Shown: in pieces, positions 1-8,280 of the stretch
Layout: each line of letters begins with the position of its first letter
Numbering within the stretch: the stretch's first letter is position 1
DNA from: an uncultured Clostridia bacterium
Lineage (GTDB): Bacteria > Bacillota > Clostridia > Oscillospirales > CAG-272
Length of the DNA: 47,692 nucleotides
Direction of reading: 5' to 3'
Assembly (NCBI GenBank): GCA_945949385.1
Contig: CAMFEL010000003.1
Location: 1-47,692 of the forward strand
Notes under the pieces: generated by a model
The model's input: the letters and a program-made list of their open reading frames with translations, nothing else
The model's database searches: none
What the model was told of the DNA's origin: nothing
Made by a program: the position numbers and the translations under genes

Positions 1-97
1 CTTTTTCCTGCGTTTCTTCAGATGCCTGCCGCTTGCGCGGCACCCCTGCGGGAACTATTCTATATTTCCATACCCTTATTAAAAGTTTTTTGGAGTC

Positions 98-129
98 CTT
101 AGAACCTTTTTCTCAAAAAAGGTTCTAAG
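98..129. other. Long perfect hairpin next to repeat array
   Basis: Arms 98-111 and 116-129 are perfectly complementary (14 bp) around a 4-nt loop. The structure has A/T runs at its centre rather than a GC stem followed by a T tract, so it is not a classic terminator in either direction. It adjoins the tandem repeats that follow, and no gene is visible in bases 1-97. It may be part of a dispersed repeat family. Confidence 0.6.
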
Positions 130-130
130 C

Positions 131-264
131 GGAGCGCGAGGCAGAGCCTCGCATATACCCACCGGGGTGCGGGGCGGAGCCCCGTATATATCCCGCGGAG
201 CGCGGGGCGGAGCCTCGCATATACTCGCCGGTGCAAGGGGTAGCGCCCCATATTTATCCCAACG
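131..264. repeat. Four tandem ~33-bp hairpin repeats
   Basis: Four degenerate units of about 33-34 bp follow one another. Each has a GC-rich mini-palindrome (for example gcgaggc-aga-gcctcgc in the first and ggggc-gga-gcccc in the second) followed by an A/T-rich linker of the catata/tatata kind. Arm bases change in pairs between units, so the stem is largely kept while the sequence drifts. The array ends just past the stop codon of the minus-strand gene at 271. It could act in transcript 3'-end protection or be a replicating repeat family; function is unknown. Confidence 0.75.
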
Positions 265-270
265 GGAGTT

Positions 271-1068
271 TCAGCGTCTGCCGCCTATACATATGAGCGC
301 CGCCATAGTGCCGCGCTTTCCCCCGGTGGCACGGTGGGAATGGTACAGATAAGGCTTGCAGGCTGTGCATTCGGGGCAGACATCGACGCAGACCGCACCT
401 GCGTCAATCAGTATTTCTCTGTTCATACCCGCAATATCCGCGTACAGCCTGCCGCCGCGGCAGCGGATGTGACGATCGGCAAAGGCGCGGCTCTGCATTT
501 TTGCTACCGCGTCCCTCATATCCTCGCCCACCTCGTAGCAGCAGCCGTGTATGCAGGCGCCTATGGCGGCACGGATGTTTTCGGCGCCAAGCGCCTTCAT
601 TTTTTCAACGGTCACGGCGGCAATTCCCGCCGCAGTACCACGCCAGCCCGCGTGTGCCGCACCTATGACAGCGCCTCCCGCTGCGGTCTCTCCGCAAAGA
701 AGCAAGGGGGCGCAATCCGCCACCCGTACCGCCAGCGTCAAACCCGCCTCTGCCGTTACAAAGCCGTCGCAGGGCTGAGGCGCTTCTCTTTCAACACCCT
801 CTCCCGCGCCGGAAAGGTCAACGGTGCGCACCGTGACGGAGTGTATCTGCGGCGCCGCCGCAACTGCTTCCGATACTCCCGCATATGCGCACAGACGCTT
901 TATATTCTCCCGAACGGTTTCGTCACTGTCACCGCGGAAAAATCCGGTGTTCATGGATACAAGGTGCGGCTCTTTGCTGACTCCGCCCAGGCGCGTGGAA
1001 AAGCCGTGGCTCACACCCTTTACATTCAGCGCGTCGCTTTGCCATATATAATCGTGATAAGTAAACAA
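271..1068 (-). CDS. pgeF: PgeF/YfiH-type purine nucleoside phosphorylase (laccase-domain protein)
   Basis: A 265-residue cytosolic protein of the YfiH/YlmD/LACC1 family, formerly annotated as polyphenol oxidase or laccase. Studied members phosphorolyse purine nucleosides and some deaminate adenosine. The metal site is visible as H76 (QIHS), C119 (VADCAP) and H139 in the signature AAHAGWRGT. The length is normal. The start is a TTG at 1066-1068 with AAGGA seven bases upstream; no ATG lies at a suitable distance. It follows pduL on the same strand with a weak hairpin between them, and the hairpin repeats lie just after its stop. The family call is secure; the physiological substrate is inferred. 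Confidence 0.9.
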   Translation of the reverse strand: MFTYHDYIWQSDALNVKGVSHGFSTRLGGVSKEPHLVSMNTGFFRGDSDETVRENIKRLCAYAGVSEAVAAAPQIHSVTVRTVDLSGAGEGVEREAPQPCDGFVTAEAGLTLAVRVADCAPLLLCGETAAGGAVIGAAHAGWRGTAAGIAAVTVEKMKALGAENIRAAIGACIHGCCYEVGEDMRDAVAKMQSRAFADRHIRCRGGRLYADIAGMNREILIDAGAVCVDVCPECTACKPYLYHSHRATGGKRGTMAALICIGGRR

Positions 1069-1166
1069 ATGCGTGTCCTTTCCGGTATATCCGTATAAAT
1101 GTATGCTTATTTGCTTGATCCGCTGCGGCGGTTTTTGACGGTTTTTGCCGAATTCCCCTGCACCTA

Positions 1167-1191
1167 AAAAGGGCTGCCTTGCAGTCCTTTT
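1167..1191 (-). terminator. Possible terminator between pduL and pgeF
   Basis: Arms 1167-1177 and 1181-1191 pair over 11 positions with one imperfect pair and a 3-nt loop. On the minus strand the stem is followed by a short T run. It may partly end the pduL transcript before pgeF. Confidence 0.45.
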
Positions 1192-1218
1192 CAGTATATT
1201 CCGTGTTTTATATACGGA

Positions 1219-1791
1219 TTATTTAATAATCTCGCCGTAGCACTCACCGAAAGCGCAGGCAGCGTTTGCCTCGTCGGTGTCAATGTGCATTGCGGCGGCA
1301 AACTTGGGGGAAACTCTTACGACCACATCTCCGAAAACGGTGCTGCGGTCGGCGCTGTCGATCTTTACGGAAACGATCTGCTTGTCCTCAACTCCCGCCT
1401 CGGCAGCCTCCTCGGGGGTAAAGTGGATGTGGCGCTTTGCGGCGATAACGCCCTCGGAAATTTCAACCTCTCCGCAGGGTCCCACGATCTTGCAGGCACC
1501 GCTGCCGGCAATGTCGCCGCTCTCACGCACGGGAGCTGCAACACCCAGTGTGCGGGCGTCGGTGAGAGAAACCTCGACCTGCGTTGCAGGGCGGGCGGGT
1601 CCGAGAATTATTACATTTTCAATGCTCTTTTTGGGGCCTACCAGAGTAACTCTCTCCTGGCAGGCGAACTGACCGGGCTGGCTCAGATCCTTTTTGTGGG
1701 TAAGGGCTGCACCTGCTCCGAACAGCTTTTCAATATGCTCCTCGGTCAGATGAACATGGCGGGCGCTTGTTTCTACGAGTACCTTTGACAT
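1219..1791 (-). CDS. pduL: PduL-type phosphate acyltransferase (PTAC family)
   Basis: A 190-residue PduL-family phosphotransacylase, unrelated in sequence to Pta, that interconverts acyl-CoA and acyl phosphate. The zinc-binding histidine motifs are present: RHVHL at residues 11-15, AKRHIHFT in the second half, and MHIDTDEANA near the C-terminus. No N-terminal encapsulation peptide is seen and no microcompartment shell genes flank it. A housekeeping role in acetyl-CoA to acetyl-phosphate conversion during acetate formation is therefore more likely than propanediol use. AAGGAG lies upstream of the ATG. The family call is firm; the preferred acyl group is inferred. Confidence 0.92.
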   Translation of the reverse strand: MSKVLVETSARHVHLTEEHIEKLFGAGAALTHKKDLSQPGQFACQERVTLVGPKKSIENVIILGPARPATQVEVSLTDARTLGVAAPVRESGDIAGSGACKIVGPCGEVEISEGVIAAKRHIHFTPEEAAEAGVEDKQIVSVKIDSADRSTVFGDVVVRVSPKFAAAMHIDTDEANAACAFGECYGEIIK

Positions 1792-1901
1792 ATGCTTTTC
1801 TCCTTGAATTATATTATTTTATACAATTTTAGCACTACATGAAACTAAAATCAATAGGAGCTTTGATTTTTTGAGTATTTTCCGGTATTTACGCCAAGAG
1901 A

Positions 1902-1930
1902 AAGAGCGAAGCGCCGCGTGCTTCGCTCTT
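1902..1930 (-). terminator. Hairpin at the end of the GntR-ABC operon
   Basis: Arms 1902-1912 and 1920-1930 form an 11-bp stem with a 7-nt loop, just past the stop of the permease gene at 1939. The following minus-strand sequence is pyrimidine-rich (ctctttctctt) but lacks a pure T tract. Confidence 0.6.
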
Positions 1931-1938
1931 ATGATATG

Positions 1939-2796
1939 TCAGGACAGATTAAGCCGTTTTTTAAGTATGGAATTTGTGATTACAAGCTGAATCACGGCTG
2001 TGACTCCGTAAAGGATTGCTATTGTGCCGAGAAGCCCGTACATAAAGCCTTCCGGCGTCCAGTTATCAAGCCAAGCCAGCGAGCCTGCAGCATCGAGATT
2101 TTCCAATACAACGCCGCACACCGTGGCAAGAATTACAAAAACTATCTCAACAGCGGAGTTTATGGCAAAATAGAAGCCTACGGATGCAATGACCTTGCCC
2201 TTTCTCGCAACGGTGCTGCCGATTGTAATGGCAAGAAAGACCGTACATATCATACACGTCCACTGAACAACGGCGCATACGGCTGTCATTATCAGCATAC
2301 CGACTCCGGCTTCGCCCGTTAATGGCGAAAACATTTTCCACATATCCGTTAAGATATTTACATTCAGAAACGCTCCTGCGGGCGCGGAACTTACGGAGAA
2401 CATCAGAACAGCAAGAACTGCCGTAATTATCACCGCCGCGATCCACCACAGAACGGAAGCAAACAGCTTTGAAAGCATAAGCTGACGGGTAGTGACAGGC
2501 AGGGTGAAAGTGAGATATCCCTCATCGGAGAAAAAGTTTTTATAAAACCTTGCAAAAATCACCACAAAACACAGCACCGAATACGCAACGATGGCAAGAA
2601 CAGAGGTAATGACAATTATGGAAAGAATAGCGGTCAGCGCAAACTCTGTCACCGAGCCGATATCCGTGCCGGAAATATTCTTCATTCCGAACAGGGCTGC
2701 ACTCCCCGCCAGGGCCACGGCAATTGCCAGGAGAGAGATGGGTACTATAAGCCGTCCCATACCCTTGAAATCGTATTTGAACAGTTTTCTCAGCAT
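1939..2796 (-). CDS. ABC-2 type transporter permease
   Basis: A 285-residue integral membrane protein with about six hydrophobic segments, starting with a helix near residues 15-36 and including long Val/Ile/Ala-rich stretches near 55-85 and 100-130. It lies directly after the ATPase gene and overlaps it by seven bases, so the two are translationally coupled. Together with the GntR regulator the layout matches YtrA-type operons of Firmicutes, which often respond to cell-wall antibiotics or envelope stress. The substrate cannot be read from the sequence. Confidence 0.85.
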   Translation of the reverse strand: MLRKLFKYDFKGMGRLIVPISLLAIAVALAGSAALFGMKNISGTDIGSVTEFALTAILSIIVITSVLAIVAYSVLCFVVIFARFYKNFFSDEGYLTFTLPVTTRQLMLSKLFASVLWWIAAVIITAVLAVLMFSVSSAPAGAFLNVNILTDMWKMFSPLTGEAGVGMLIMTAVCAVVQWTCMICTVFLAITIGSTVARKGKVIASVGFYFAINSAVEIVFVILATVCGVVLENLDAAGSLAWLDNWTPEGFMYGLLGTIAILYGVTAVIQLVITNSILKKRLNLS

Positions 2797-3494
2797 CTGA
2801 ATACCTCCCTGAAGAACCGGTCAAGGCTTTTGCCCAACTCGCGGCGCACATTGTCGCAGTTGTTGTAAAGAATGAGCTTGCCCTCGTTTATAAACATAAA
2901 CTCATCAAGAATGTTTTCCACGTCGGAGATAAGATGTGTGGAAATTATAACCGAGGAATCGGGCGAGTAGTTGGAAATAATAGTCGAAAGAATGTAGTCG
3001 CGGGTAGCGGGGTCAACGCCGCCGATAGGCTCGTCAAGCAAATACAGCTTTGCTCTGCGGGACATAACAAGCACAAGCTGAACCTTTTCTCTTGTGCCCT
3101 TTGAAAGCTCTTTTATCTTTCTTGCAGTGTCGATATTCAGCTTTTCCAGCATAACTTTTGCACGCTGTTCGTCGAAATCCGCAAAAAAATCCTTGTAATA
3201 TGCCATGACACCCTCAACTGTCATGGAAACGTCGAAGCATATACGCTCCGGCAAATATGAAACGATGCTTTTGGTATCGGGTCCGACGGGCATGCCGTCG
3301 ATGTAAAGCTGACCCGAGGTAGGTCTCAGCAGTCCCGCGCACAGCTTTATCAGCGTGGTCTTGCCGCTGCCGTTAGGACCTAAAAGTCCTATTATCCTGC
3401 CCGCCGGCAGAGCCACGGAAAAGTCCTCAAGACCTCGGTGCGAGCCGTACGTCTTGGTAAGTCCGCGGCATTCAAGAATGGGCGCTTCTGTCAT
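2790..3494 (-). CDS. ABC transporter ATP-binding protein
   Basis: A 234-residue cytosolic ATPase of an ABC-2 exporter. Visible motifs: Walker A GPNGSGKTT at about residues 39-47, a variant signature LSKGTREK near 126, Walker B LYLLDEPIGGVDP, and the H-loop IISTHL. The missing glutamine in the signature (GTREK rather than GGQ) is usual for YtrB/CcmA-like ATPases. It overlaps the GntR stop by four bases and the permease start by seven, so the three genes form one tightly coupled operon. The permease at 1939 is its partner. Confidence 0.92.
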   Translation of the reverse strand: MTEAPILECRGLTKTYGSHRGLEDFSVALPAGRIIGLLGPNGSGKTTLIKLCAGLLRPTSGQLYIDGMPVGPDTKSIVSYLPERICFDVSMTVEGVMAYYKDFFADFDEQRAKVMLEKLNIDTARKIKELSKGTREKVQLVLVMSRRAKLYLLDEPIGGVDPATRDYILSTIISNYSPDSSVIISTHLISDVENILDEFMFINEGKLILYNNCDNVRRELGKSLDRFFREVFRC

Positions 3495-3862
3495 TTGGTT
3501 TCTCCTTCATAAGTTTTCTTCAAAAGTTCAATTGTGTCCTCTCCGGTATAGCCCAGCGCTTCCATACGGCGGCAAAATGCGCCGATCGTATCCTGCGCAA
3601 GAGTCTCCCGCGCCGCCTCCACCGATTCAAGGCTGTCGGTAACATAACGGCCCATGGTGCCCCGCGTCTCAATAAGCCCGTCGTTTTCAAGGCACATAAA
3701 GGCGCGCTGCACCGTATTGGGGTTTACCGCCGCTTTAACGGCAAGATCCCTGACGCTGGGAAGCTGGCTGCCGCGCTCGTACTCTCCGCTTACGATGCGT
3801 CTGCGCACGGTCTCGGCTATCTGTAAATATACCGGTACGGATGTGTCAAAATCCCACGGCAT
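3491..3862 (-). CDS. GntR-family (YtrA-like) transcriptional repressor
   Basis: A 123-residue regulator. Residues about 7-75 form a GntR winged helix-turn-helix (QIAETVRRRIVSGEY, LPSVRDLAVKAAVNPNTVQRA), followed by the short helical tail typical of the YtrA subfamily, with no large effector domain. The frame stays open far upstream, but the start at 3862 is preferred because AGGAGG lies at the right distance and the homology begins there. It is the first gene of the operon with the ABC pair. A perfect inverted repeat at 3880-3899 sits just upstream, so autorepression is likely. Confidence 0.92.
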   Translation of the reverse strand: MPWDFDTSVPVYLQIAETVRRRIVSGEYERGSQLPSVRDLAVKAAVNPNTVQRAFMCLENDGLIETRGTMGRYVTDSLESVEAARETLAQDTIGAFCRRMEALGYTGEDTIELLKKTYEGETK

Positions 3863-3879
3863 TTTGCTCCTCCTTTGTA

Positions 3880-3899
3880 TTACTGTAATAATACAGTAA
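3880..3899 (-). promoter_or_regulatory. Probable GntR/YtrA operator
   Basis: Perfect inverted repeat ttactgta-ataa-tacagtaa, 18 bp upstream of the regulator start. Outer bases extend the symmetry imperfectly. The position and the AT-rich dyad fit an autoregulatory site overlapping the operon promoter. Direct binding is inferred. Confidence 0.75.
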
Positions 3900-3998
3900 C
3901 ACACACGTGCTCGCTTGTCAATATAATTTGCAAAAATTTCTTGTTTTTTCACAAAAAAGCATACAAAGCCGCCTGCCCTTCCGTTTGCCCCGCGCCCG

Positions 3999-4874
3999 CT
4001 AAAAGCTGTCGGAAAAATCATATATAAGGCGGGAAAGCAGCGAGGTAAATTCCGACAGCCACTTTTCGCTTTTAAGGTCAGCCACGTCACGCGGGTTTGT
4101 ACCGTAGCCCATTTCAATAAGCACGGAGGGCATATCGGCATATTTTGTCACGATAAACGCTTCCTCCCACGAATCTTTCCACACAGCCGTCTCCTTTTTC
4201 AGAAAGTCCTCCGCAGCCTTTTTGAAGGAGGTGCAAAAATCCCCCAGCACCGCGCTGCACCGCGAGCCGCCCCAGTAGTCTGCGGAAAGCCCCGAAACGC
4301 CGCTGTCCTCAAAGGAATTTGTATGCAGGGATATGTAGAAATACCTTGCCTCCGGAGTACGCTTTTTAATAATATTTGCGTATATGCTGCGCTCGTAGGC
4401 GCTGAAAACGGCGTCATCTCTCATTTTGTCGGCTTCGTAGTCAACGCCGAGGCTGTCCGCCTCCGAGCAGATCTCATCGCAGGAGGGAAAGCTTTTGCCG
4501 TCGTGCAAAAGTACAGAAGCTATCCCCTGCTCCGTAAGCTTCTTTTGCAGAAGCAGGGCGGCGCCAAACGTCACCTCCGCTTCGTCGCAGCCGAGCAGGG
4601 CAGGCTGACTGCCCGGATCCCCGAAGCCGTGTCCGGCGTCGATAATAACGGTAAGCGGCGCCACCGACATATCGGGGGAGTCGGGTGAGTCGGGTGAGTC
4701 GGGTGAGTCGGGAGCAGAGCGGTTGTCCGTAGACAGTGCCGTGGACGGTGCTTCAATACCGTCGGAGTCACTGCTGCCGCAGTTTGTGTTATCCGAGCTT
4801 GCCCATATATCGGCACAGGAAAACAGAAACAGACAAAACATCAGCAGCAGCGCCGCAGCGCAAAGTTTTTTCAT
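3999..4874 (-). CDS. N-acetylmuramoyl-L-alanine amidase, lipoprotein
   Basis: A 291-residue exported amidase (Amidase_3 fold) that would cleave the bond between MurNAc and the stem peptide. The N-terminus has a Lys-Lys start, a hydrophobic core and a lipobox-like LFSC around residue 20, so it is probably lipid-anchored. A Ser/Asp-rich linker holds SPD repeated four times. The zinc site is visible as DAGHG near residue 80, an acidic residue in CDEAEVT, and SLHTN; the catalytic glutamate lies in LIEMGYGTN. It stands alone on the minus strand between the GntR operon and the two-component operon. Confidence 0.85.
   Translation of the reverse strand: MKKLCAAALLLMFCLFLFSCADIWASSDNTNCGSSDSDGIEAPSTALSTDNRSAPDSPDSPDSPDSPDMSVAPLTVIIDAGHGFGDPGSQPALLGCDEAEVTFGAALLLQKKLTEQGIASVLLHDGKSFPSCDEICSEADSLGVDYEADKMRDDAVFSAYERSIYANIIKKRTPEARYFYISLHTNSFEDSGVSGLSADYWGGSRCSAVLGDFCTSFKKAAEDFLKKETAVWKDSWEEAFIVTKYADMPSVLIEMGYGTNPRDVADLKSEKWLSEFTSLLSRLIYDFSDSF
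4678..4713. repeat. 9-bp minisatellite inside the amidase gene
   Basis: Four head-to-tail copies of gagtcgggt (the last copy has one changed base) encode the Ser-Pro-Asp repeats of the amidase linker. Because the unit is a multiple of three, copy-number change would alter linker length without breaking the frame. Confidence 0.85.
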
Positions 4875-4988
4875 AGTATTATAAGCACCGCCTTTTTCAT
4901 ATTTCGGAGCGGCGGGGAAAATGCGTATATCTGCGTTCTTTGCAGAAAGATCAGTCAGGAGAAGATGACAGAAATGAAAGCAAAAGAA

Positions 4989-5018
4989 TAAAGAAAAACT
5001 GCCGCGGCAATGCGCGGC
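4989..5018 (-). terminator. Terminator of the two-component operon
   Basis: On the minus strand a GC-rich stem (gccgcg/cgcggc, 5001-5018) is followed by a T-rich run (4989-5000). It lies past the stop of the gene at 5126. Confidence 0.6.
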
Positions 5019-5026
5019 AAATGCAA

Positions 5027-5066
5027 GTCTCCCCGCCGCTGTATATATTTTAGCGGCGGGGGAGAC
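5027..5066. terminator. Strong hairpin downstream of 5126-6109
   Basis: Arms 5027-5040 and 5052-5066 pair almost perfectly (gtctccccgccgct with its complement, one bulge) around an 11-nt AT loop. With the second hairpin at 5001-5018 it probably ends the operon transcribed on the minus strand. No gene is seen between 4875 and 5125. Confidence 0.6.
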
Positions 5067-5125
5067 ATGAAGTATTCAGCTTTTTGTAAGATAAATGTAA
5101 GTTACGCCTTTTTCGGCGCAAAGCC

Positions 5126-6109
5126 TTACGGCTCCGCCTCCGATACCACGCTGCCGTAGCTTTGATCTGCGTAGGTTTTGGGAGCCGTTACGGTCATACC
5201 GGTTATTCTTTCTTCACATATGCTGTATTTCAGAGTGAGTGTTCCGCTGTCATCCTCCCATGTCATATACACATTTCCGCTGTCATATTCCATACTGCAG
5301 CGGCAGGAGGAAATCAGCCGTATTACCGTATCTACGGGAAGCTGTGCAAAGCCTTGTCCTATGGCGGAGCACCACAGTCTCAGCACAAAGTCTCTGATAC
5401 TGCAGTTTTCTCCCAGCAGCTTGTAAAGAAGCTTTTCGGCGCTCTCGGAGTCCTCGGAGCTTATATCGAAATAATACTCGCCCGCCGCGTACATAAGGTC
5501 AAACATATCTCCGCTGCCGTACAGCTCCCCCGCCTCCTGCGAAAGAACGGCGCAGGCGGCGCTTGCCTCGTCTGTGCTTACGTAGCGCACCGCCGTATCT
5601 CCGAACTCAAAAGCCGCAAGAGTATTGTCGCAAAGGGCAAAACGCAGGGAGGCGTTTTTGCCCATGGAGGGATAAACCGCAGTGCAAAAGTCAATAAATG
5701 TATAGTGTCCGCCGTCGCCGTCTGTCTCGTAAATACGGGCGCTGCCGAAATCAATATACAGATCGTCGCAGGACTCCCCCCACGGAAGCATTATAAGGCG
5801 AGCAAGACTTTTGCACAGGCTGTCAAGCTCCTGATTTCTGTCAGAGTATGATGGGTTTGATGAAAGCGCCTCGCTTTTTTCTTCGTCGTAAAGCGTCCAC
5901 GGATACAATCCCGAAAGGCTGAAGCTTTCTGCTTTGTTTTCCGCAGGGCTGTCGTACTCCCTGACCTTTTCTCCGACGTCACCCGCATTAAGGGGTATAA
6001 ACGCCGAGGCAACTCCCGCCGCGGCGATTAAAAGCGCAAGAGTGACGGGAATTATGACTGACATAAGTGATGCTTTGAATTTTTCAAATGATACTTTTTC
6101 ATTTTTCAT
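5126..6109 (-). CDS. Membrane-anchored protein of unknown function
   Basis: I do not recognise the family. From the ATG at 6109 the protein has about 327 residues, with one hydrophobic segment near residues 15-38 (VIIPVTLALLIAAAGVASAF) and a large acidic extracellular part. No catalytic motif is visible. The 6109 start is preferred over an upstream GTG because GGAGGT lies ten bases before it. It overlaps the histidine kinase stop by 11 bases and is the last gene of the RR-HK operon, so it may be an accessory sensor or modulator of the kinase. Confidence 0.8.
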   Translation of the reverse strand: MKNEKVSFEKFKASLMSVIIPVTLALLIAAAGVASAFIPLNAGDVGEKVREYDSPAENKAESFSLSGLYPWTLYDEEKSEALSSNPSYSDRNQELDSLCKSLARLIMLPWGESCDDLYIDFGSARIYETDGDGGHYTFIDFCTAVYPSMGKNASLRFALCDNTLAAFEFGDTAVRYVSTDEASAACAVLSQEAGELYGSGDMFDLMYAAGEYYFDISSEDSESAEKLLYKLLGENCSIRDFVLRLWCSAIGQGFAQLPVDTVIRLISSCRCSMEYDSGNVYMTWEDDSGTLTLKYSICEERITGMTVTAPKTYADQSYGSVVSEAEP

Positions 6110-7598
6110 CACCGACCGCACCTCCGATCTTTGCCCATGGGACAGTCACATACACGGCGGTACCCACACCGGGACGGCTTTTTGCCGTTATGCGTGCGTT
6201 GTGCCTTTTGGCGATCTCAACGCACAGGGAAAGCCCCAGACCGGCGCCGCCCGCCTTGCGGGAGCGGGATTTGTCCGCCATGTAGAAGGGCTCCGTTACC
6301 TTTTTCAGCACCTCTTTCGTCATGCCGATTCCGCTGTCGGATACGGAAATTACCATACCGTTGTCGGCGGCCTTTGAGCGCAGGCGCACGCTCTGCCCCG
6401 CCTCGCTTGCCTTGGCGGCGTTGTCGCACAGATTGTAAATAAGGGATTTGAACAGTTCCCTGTCGCACAGTATAACGCCGTCGTCCCCTGTGTATTCAAG
6501 GGTAATTCCCCGTGCGCGCAGGGCGGGTCCTACGGTCGCCGTGCTTTCCGTCAGCAGTTCACGCACGCTGACAGGCTCCATTTCAAGCTCCATATTGTCG
6601 GCGCAGGCAAGCTCTAAAAGCTTTGAAGAAAGATTTTTCATTCGCCGCGCCTCGTCTACGATTATGCCCGCATATTCTATGCGCTCTCCGTCGCTGACGC
6701 TGCGCTTTATTCTCAAAAGGTCTCCGAAGCAAAGTATGGAGGTCAGCGGCGTTTTCATCTCGTGGGCAAGACTGTCCACATAGTGCTTCCTGCCCTCCGC
6801 AATAGATTCGAGCCGCTCTACATTGTCCTGCACTGACTGCGCCAGCGCATTGACGCTTTCCGCCATTTCCCGCTCCTCCATGCCGCCGCGCACCGTCATA
6901 CGCTTTGAAAAGTCGCCGTCGGCAATGAGTCTTAAGGTCTTGTTCATATCGGACACGGGGCGCAGTATTGCACAGATCAGGGCAAAAATCACAAGAGACA
7001 CAGCAAGGGACGCCGCCGTCCCTACGGCTGCCGCCGTAATAAGACTTGCTCTGAAATCGGAATACGCCTCATCAATATCATAAACAGTATACAAATACAT
7101 CTTACCCTCTTTGGCGGTCACGGCGGAGCATACGGCAATGCGTCTGCCGTCTTCGTCTTTGCATATAGCCGAGTAGCATTTTCCCTCCGTCATACTGTCT
7201 GCATCGGGCAGCAGCGGAAGGCGGCTTTCTTCGCCCTCTCCCGTTCTTGCCACGGCAATCATATCAGTTCCCTGTCCCGCTGTAAAAACGGCAGCGCCGC
7301 AGTATCCCGTGCCGTAAGCCGAAAGGGGAGCCTCAACGGCTTTTTGTACCGCATAGGAAACGGCGGCGCTGTCAAGCACCGGAACATTTTCGTCTGTTCT
7401 TTTTTGCAAAAGACTGCTTTGCAGGGAAGAAGAAACATATGAATGCTCCGCCGCCGCGCCGTCCTGCAATAATTCAAGGCGCTTTGAAAAATCCCGCCGC
7501 AGCAAAACGCCGGAAACCGCGGTCACCGCCGCCGTTATAAGCGCAAAGGAAGCAAGAAATATTTTTCGTCCGAGGCGCAAGCGCTCACCTGCTTTCAA
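6099..7598 (-). CDS. Membrane sensor histidine kinase
   Basis: A 499-residue kinase. TM1 lies near residues 12-33, an extracytoplasmic sensor region at 34-185, TM2 near 186-212, HAMP at 213-265, the phospho-acceptor H279 in SLAHEMKTPLTS, the N box around 389-396 (NLCDNAAK), G1 at 421-426 (DSGIGM) and G2 at 450-458 (GGAGLGLSL). The gene starts with TTG at 7598 or an alternative TTG at 7580 with GGTGAG just before it, and it overlaps the end of the response regulator. Surrounding cell-wall genes suggest envelope sensing, but this is inference. Confidence 0.93.
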   Translation of the reverse strand: MKAGERLRLGRKIFLASFALITAAVTAVSGVLLRRDFSKRLELLQDGAAAEHSYVSSSLQSSLLQKRTDENVPVLDSAAVSYAVQKAVEAPLSAYGTGYCGAAVFTAGQGTDMIAVARTGEGEESRLPLLPDADSMTEGKCYSAICKDEDGRRIAVCSAVTAKEGKMYLYTVYDIDEAYSDFRASLITAAAVGTAASLAVSLVIFALICAILRPVSDMNKTLRLIADGDFSKRMTVRGGMEEREMAESVNALAQSVQDNVERLESIAEGRKHYVDSLAHEMKTPLTSILCFGDLLRIKRSVSDGERIEYAGIIVDEARRMKNLSSKLLELACADNMELEMEPVSVRELLTESTATVGPALRARGITLEYTGDDGVILCDRELFKSLIYNLCDNAAKASEAGQSVRLRSKAADNGMVISVSDSGIGMTKEVLKKVTEPFYMADKSRSRKAGGAGLGLSLCVEIAKRHNARITAKSRPGVGTAVYVTVPWAKIGGAVGDEK

Positions 7599-8247
7599 GC
7601 CGATAACCCAGCTTCGGTATGGTCACAAGGCAATCGTGCAGACCCAGCTTTTTGCGTATCTGCTGTATATGTATGTCAACTGTGCGGCTCTCGCCCTCAA
7701 ATTCGTAACCCCACACCGCGCCGAGCAGTCTCTCGCGGGTGACGGCAATATCCTGATTGCGCAGAAAAAACACCAGCACATCAAATTCTTTGGGAGTAAG
7801 CGGCACGCTTTTTGCACCCTTTGCAACGGTGTGGGCGGCGGTGTCCACACGGATGTCGCCGTAGCACAGCTCCGTGCTCAGCTTTCCCGTACGGCGCAGC
7901 ACCACCTCGATGCGGGCAAGCAGTTCAAGCGCTTCAAAGGGCTTGACGATATAGTCCTCCGCCCCCAGCTTCAGACCGTTGACCTTGTCCAGCACATTCT
8001 GCATGGCAGTCAGAAATATTACGCTTACGCCGCAGGGCGCTATGCGCCGCATGACTTCAAAGCCGTCCATTGTAGGCAGCATTACGTCAAGCAGCACCAC
8101 ATCCCAGGAGGCGGCGCTGTTTTTGACTCTCTCCACGGCGTCCGCTCCGTCCGAAACGATCTCGGACTCATATCCTACGGCGGACAGCGTTGCCTTTATG
8201 GTCTTTGCAATATTTTCGTCGTCCTCAACAATGAGTATCCTTGCCAT
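7585..8247 (-). CDS. OmpR/PhoB-family response regulator
   Basis: A 220-residue two-domain regulator. The receiver has acidic residues at D9/D10, phospho-acceptor D54 (VVLLDVMLP), T80 and K102 (DYIVKPFEA). The winged-helix output domain covers about 125-218 (LTPKEFDVLVFFLRNQ, VDIHIQQIRKKLG). AAAGGA precedes the ATG. It is the promoter-proximal gene of the operon with the kinase at 6099 and the unknown protein at 5126, and a well-formed promoter lies directly upstream at 8281-8309. Confidence 0.95.
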   Translation of the reverse strand: MARILIVEDDENIAKTIKATLSAVGYESEIVSDGADAVERVKNSAASWDVVLLDVMLPTMDGFEVMRRIAPCGVSVIFLTAMQNVLDKVNGLKLGAEDYIVKPFEALELLARIEVVLRRTGKLSTELCYGDIRVDTAAHTVAKGAKSVPLTPKEFDVLVFFLRNQDIAVTRERLLGAVWGYEFEGESRTVDIHIQQIRKKLGLHDCLVTIPKLGYRLESR

Positions 8248-8280
8248 TTGCCAAAAGTCCTTTCGGAATTTTACAAAATC

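Noticed and set aside
131-264. CRISPR array
   Set aside because: Units are contiguous and degenerate, with no spacers of uniform length and no cas genes.
167-352. 61-codon frame with repeated Gly/Ala/Arg motif
   Set aside because: It is a translation of the GC-rich tandem hairpins and then antisense of pgeF; no start signal.
1219-1791. Bacterial microcompartment locus
   Set aside because: pduL is present but there are no shell proteins, no encapsulation peptide and no signature enzymes nearby.
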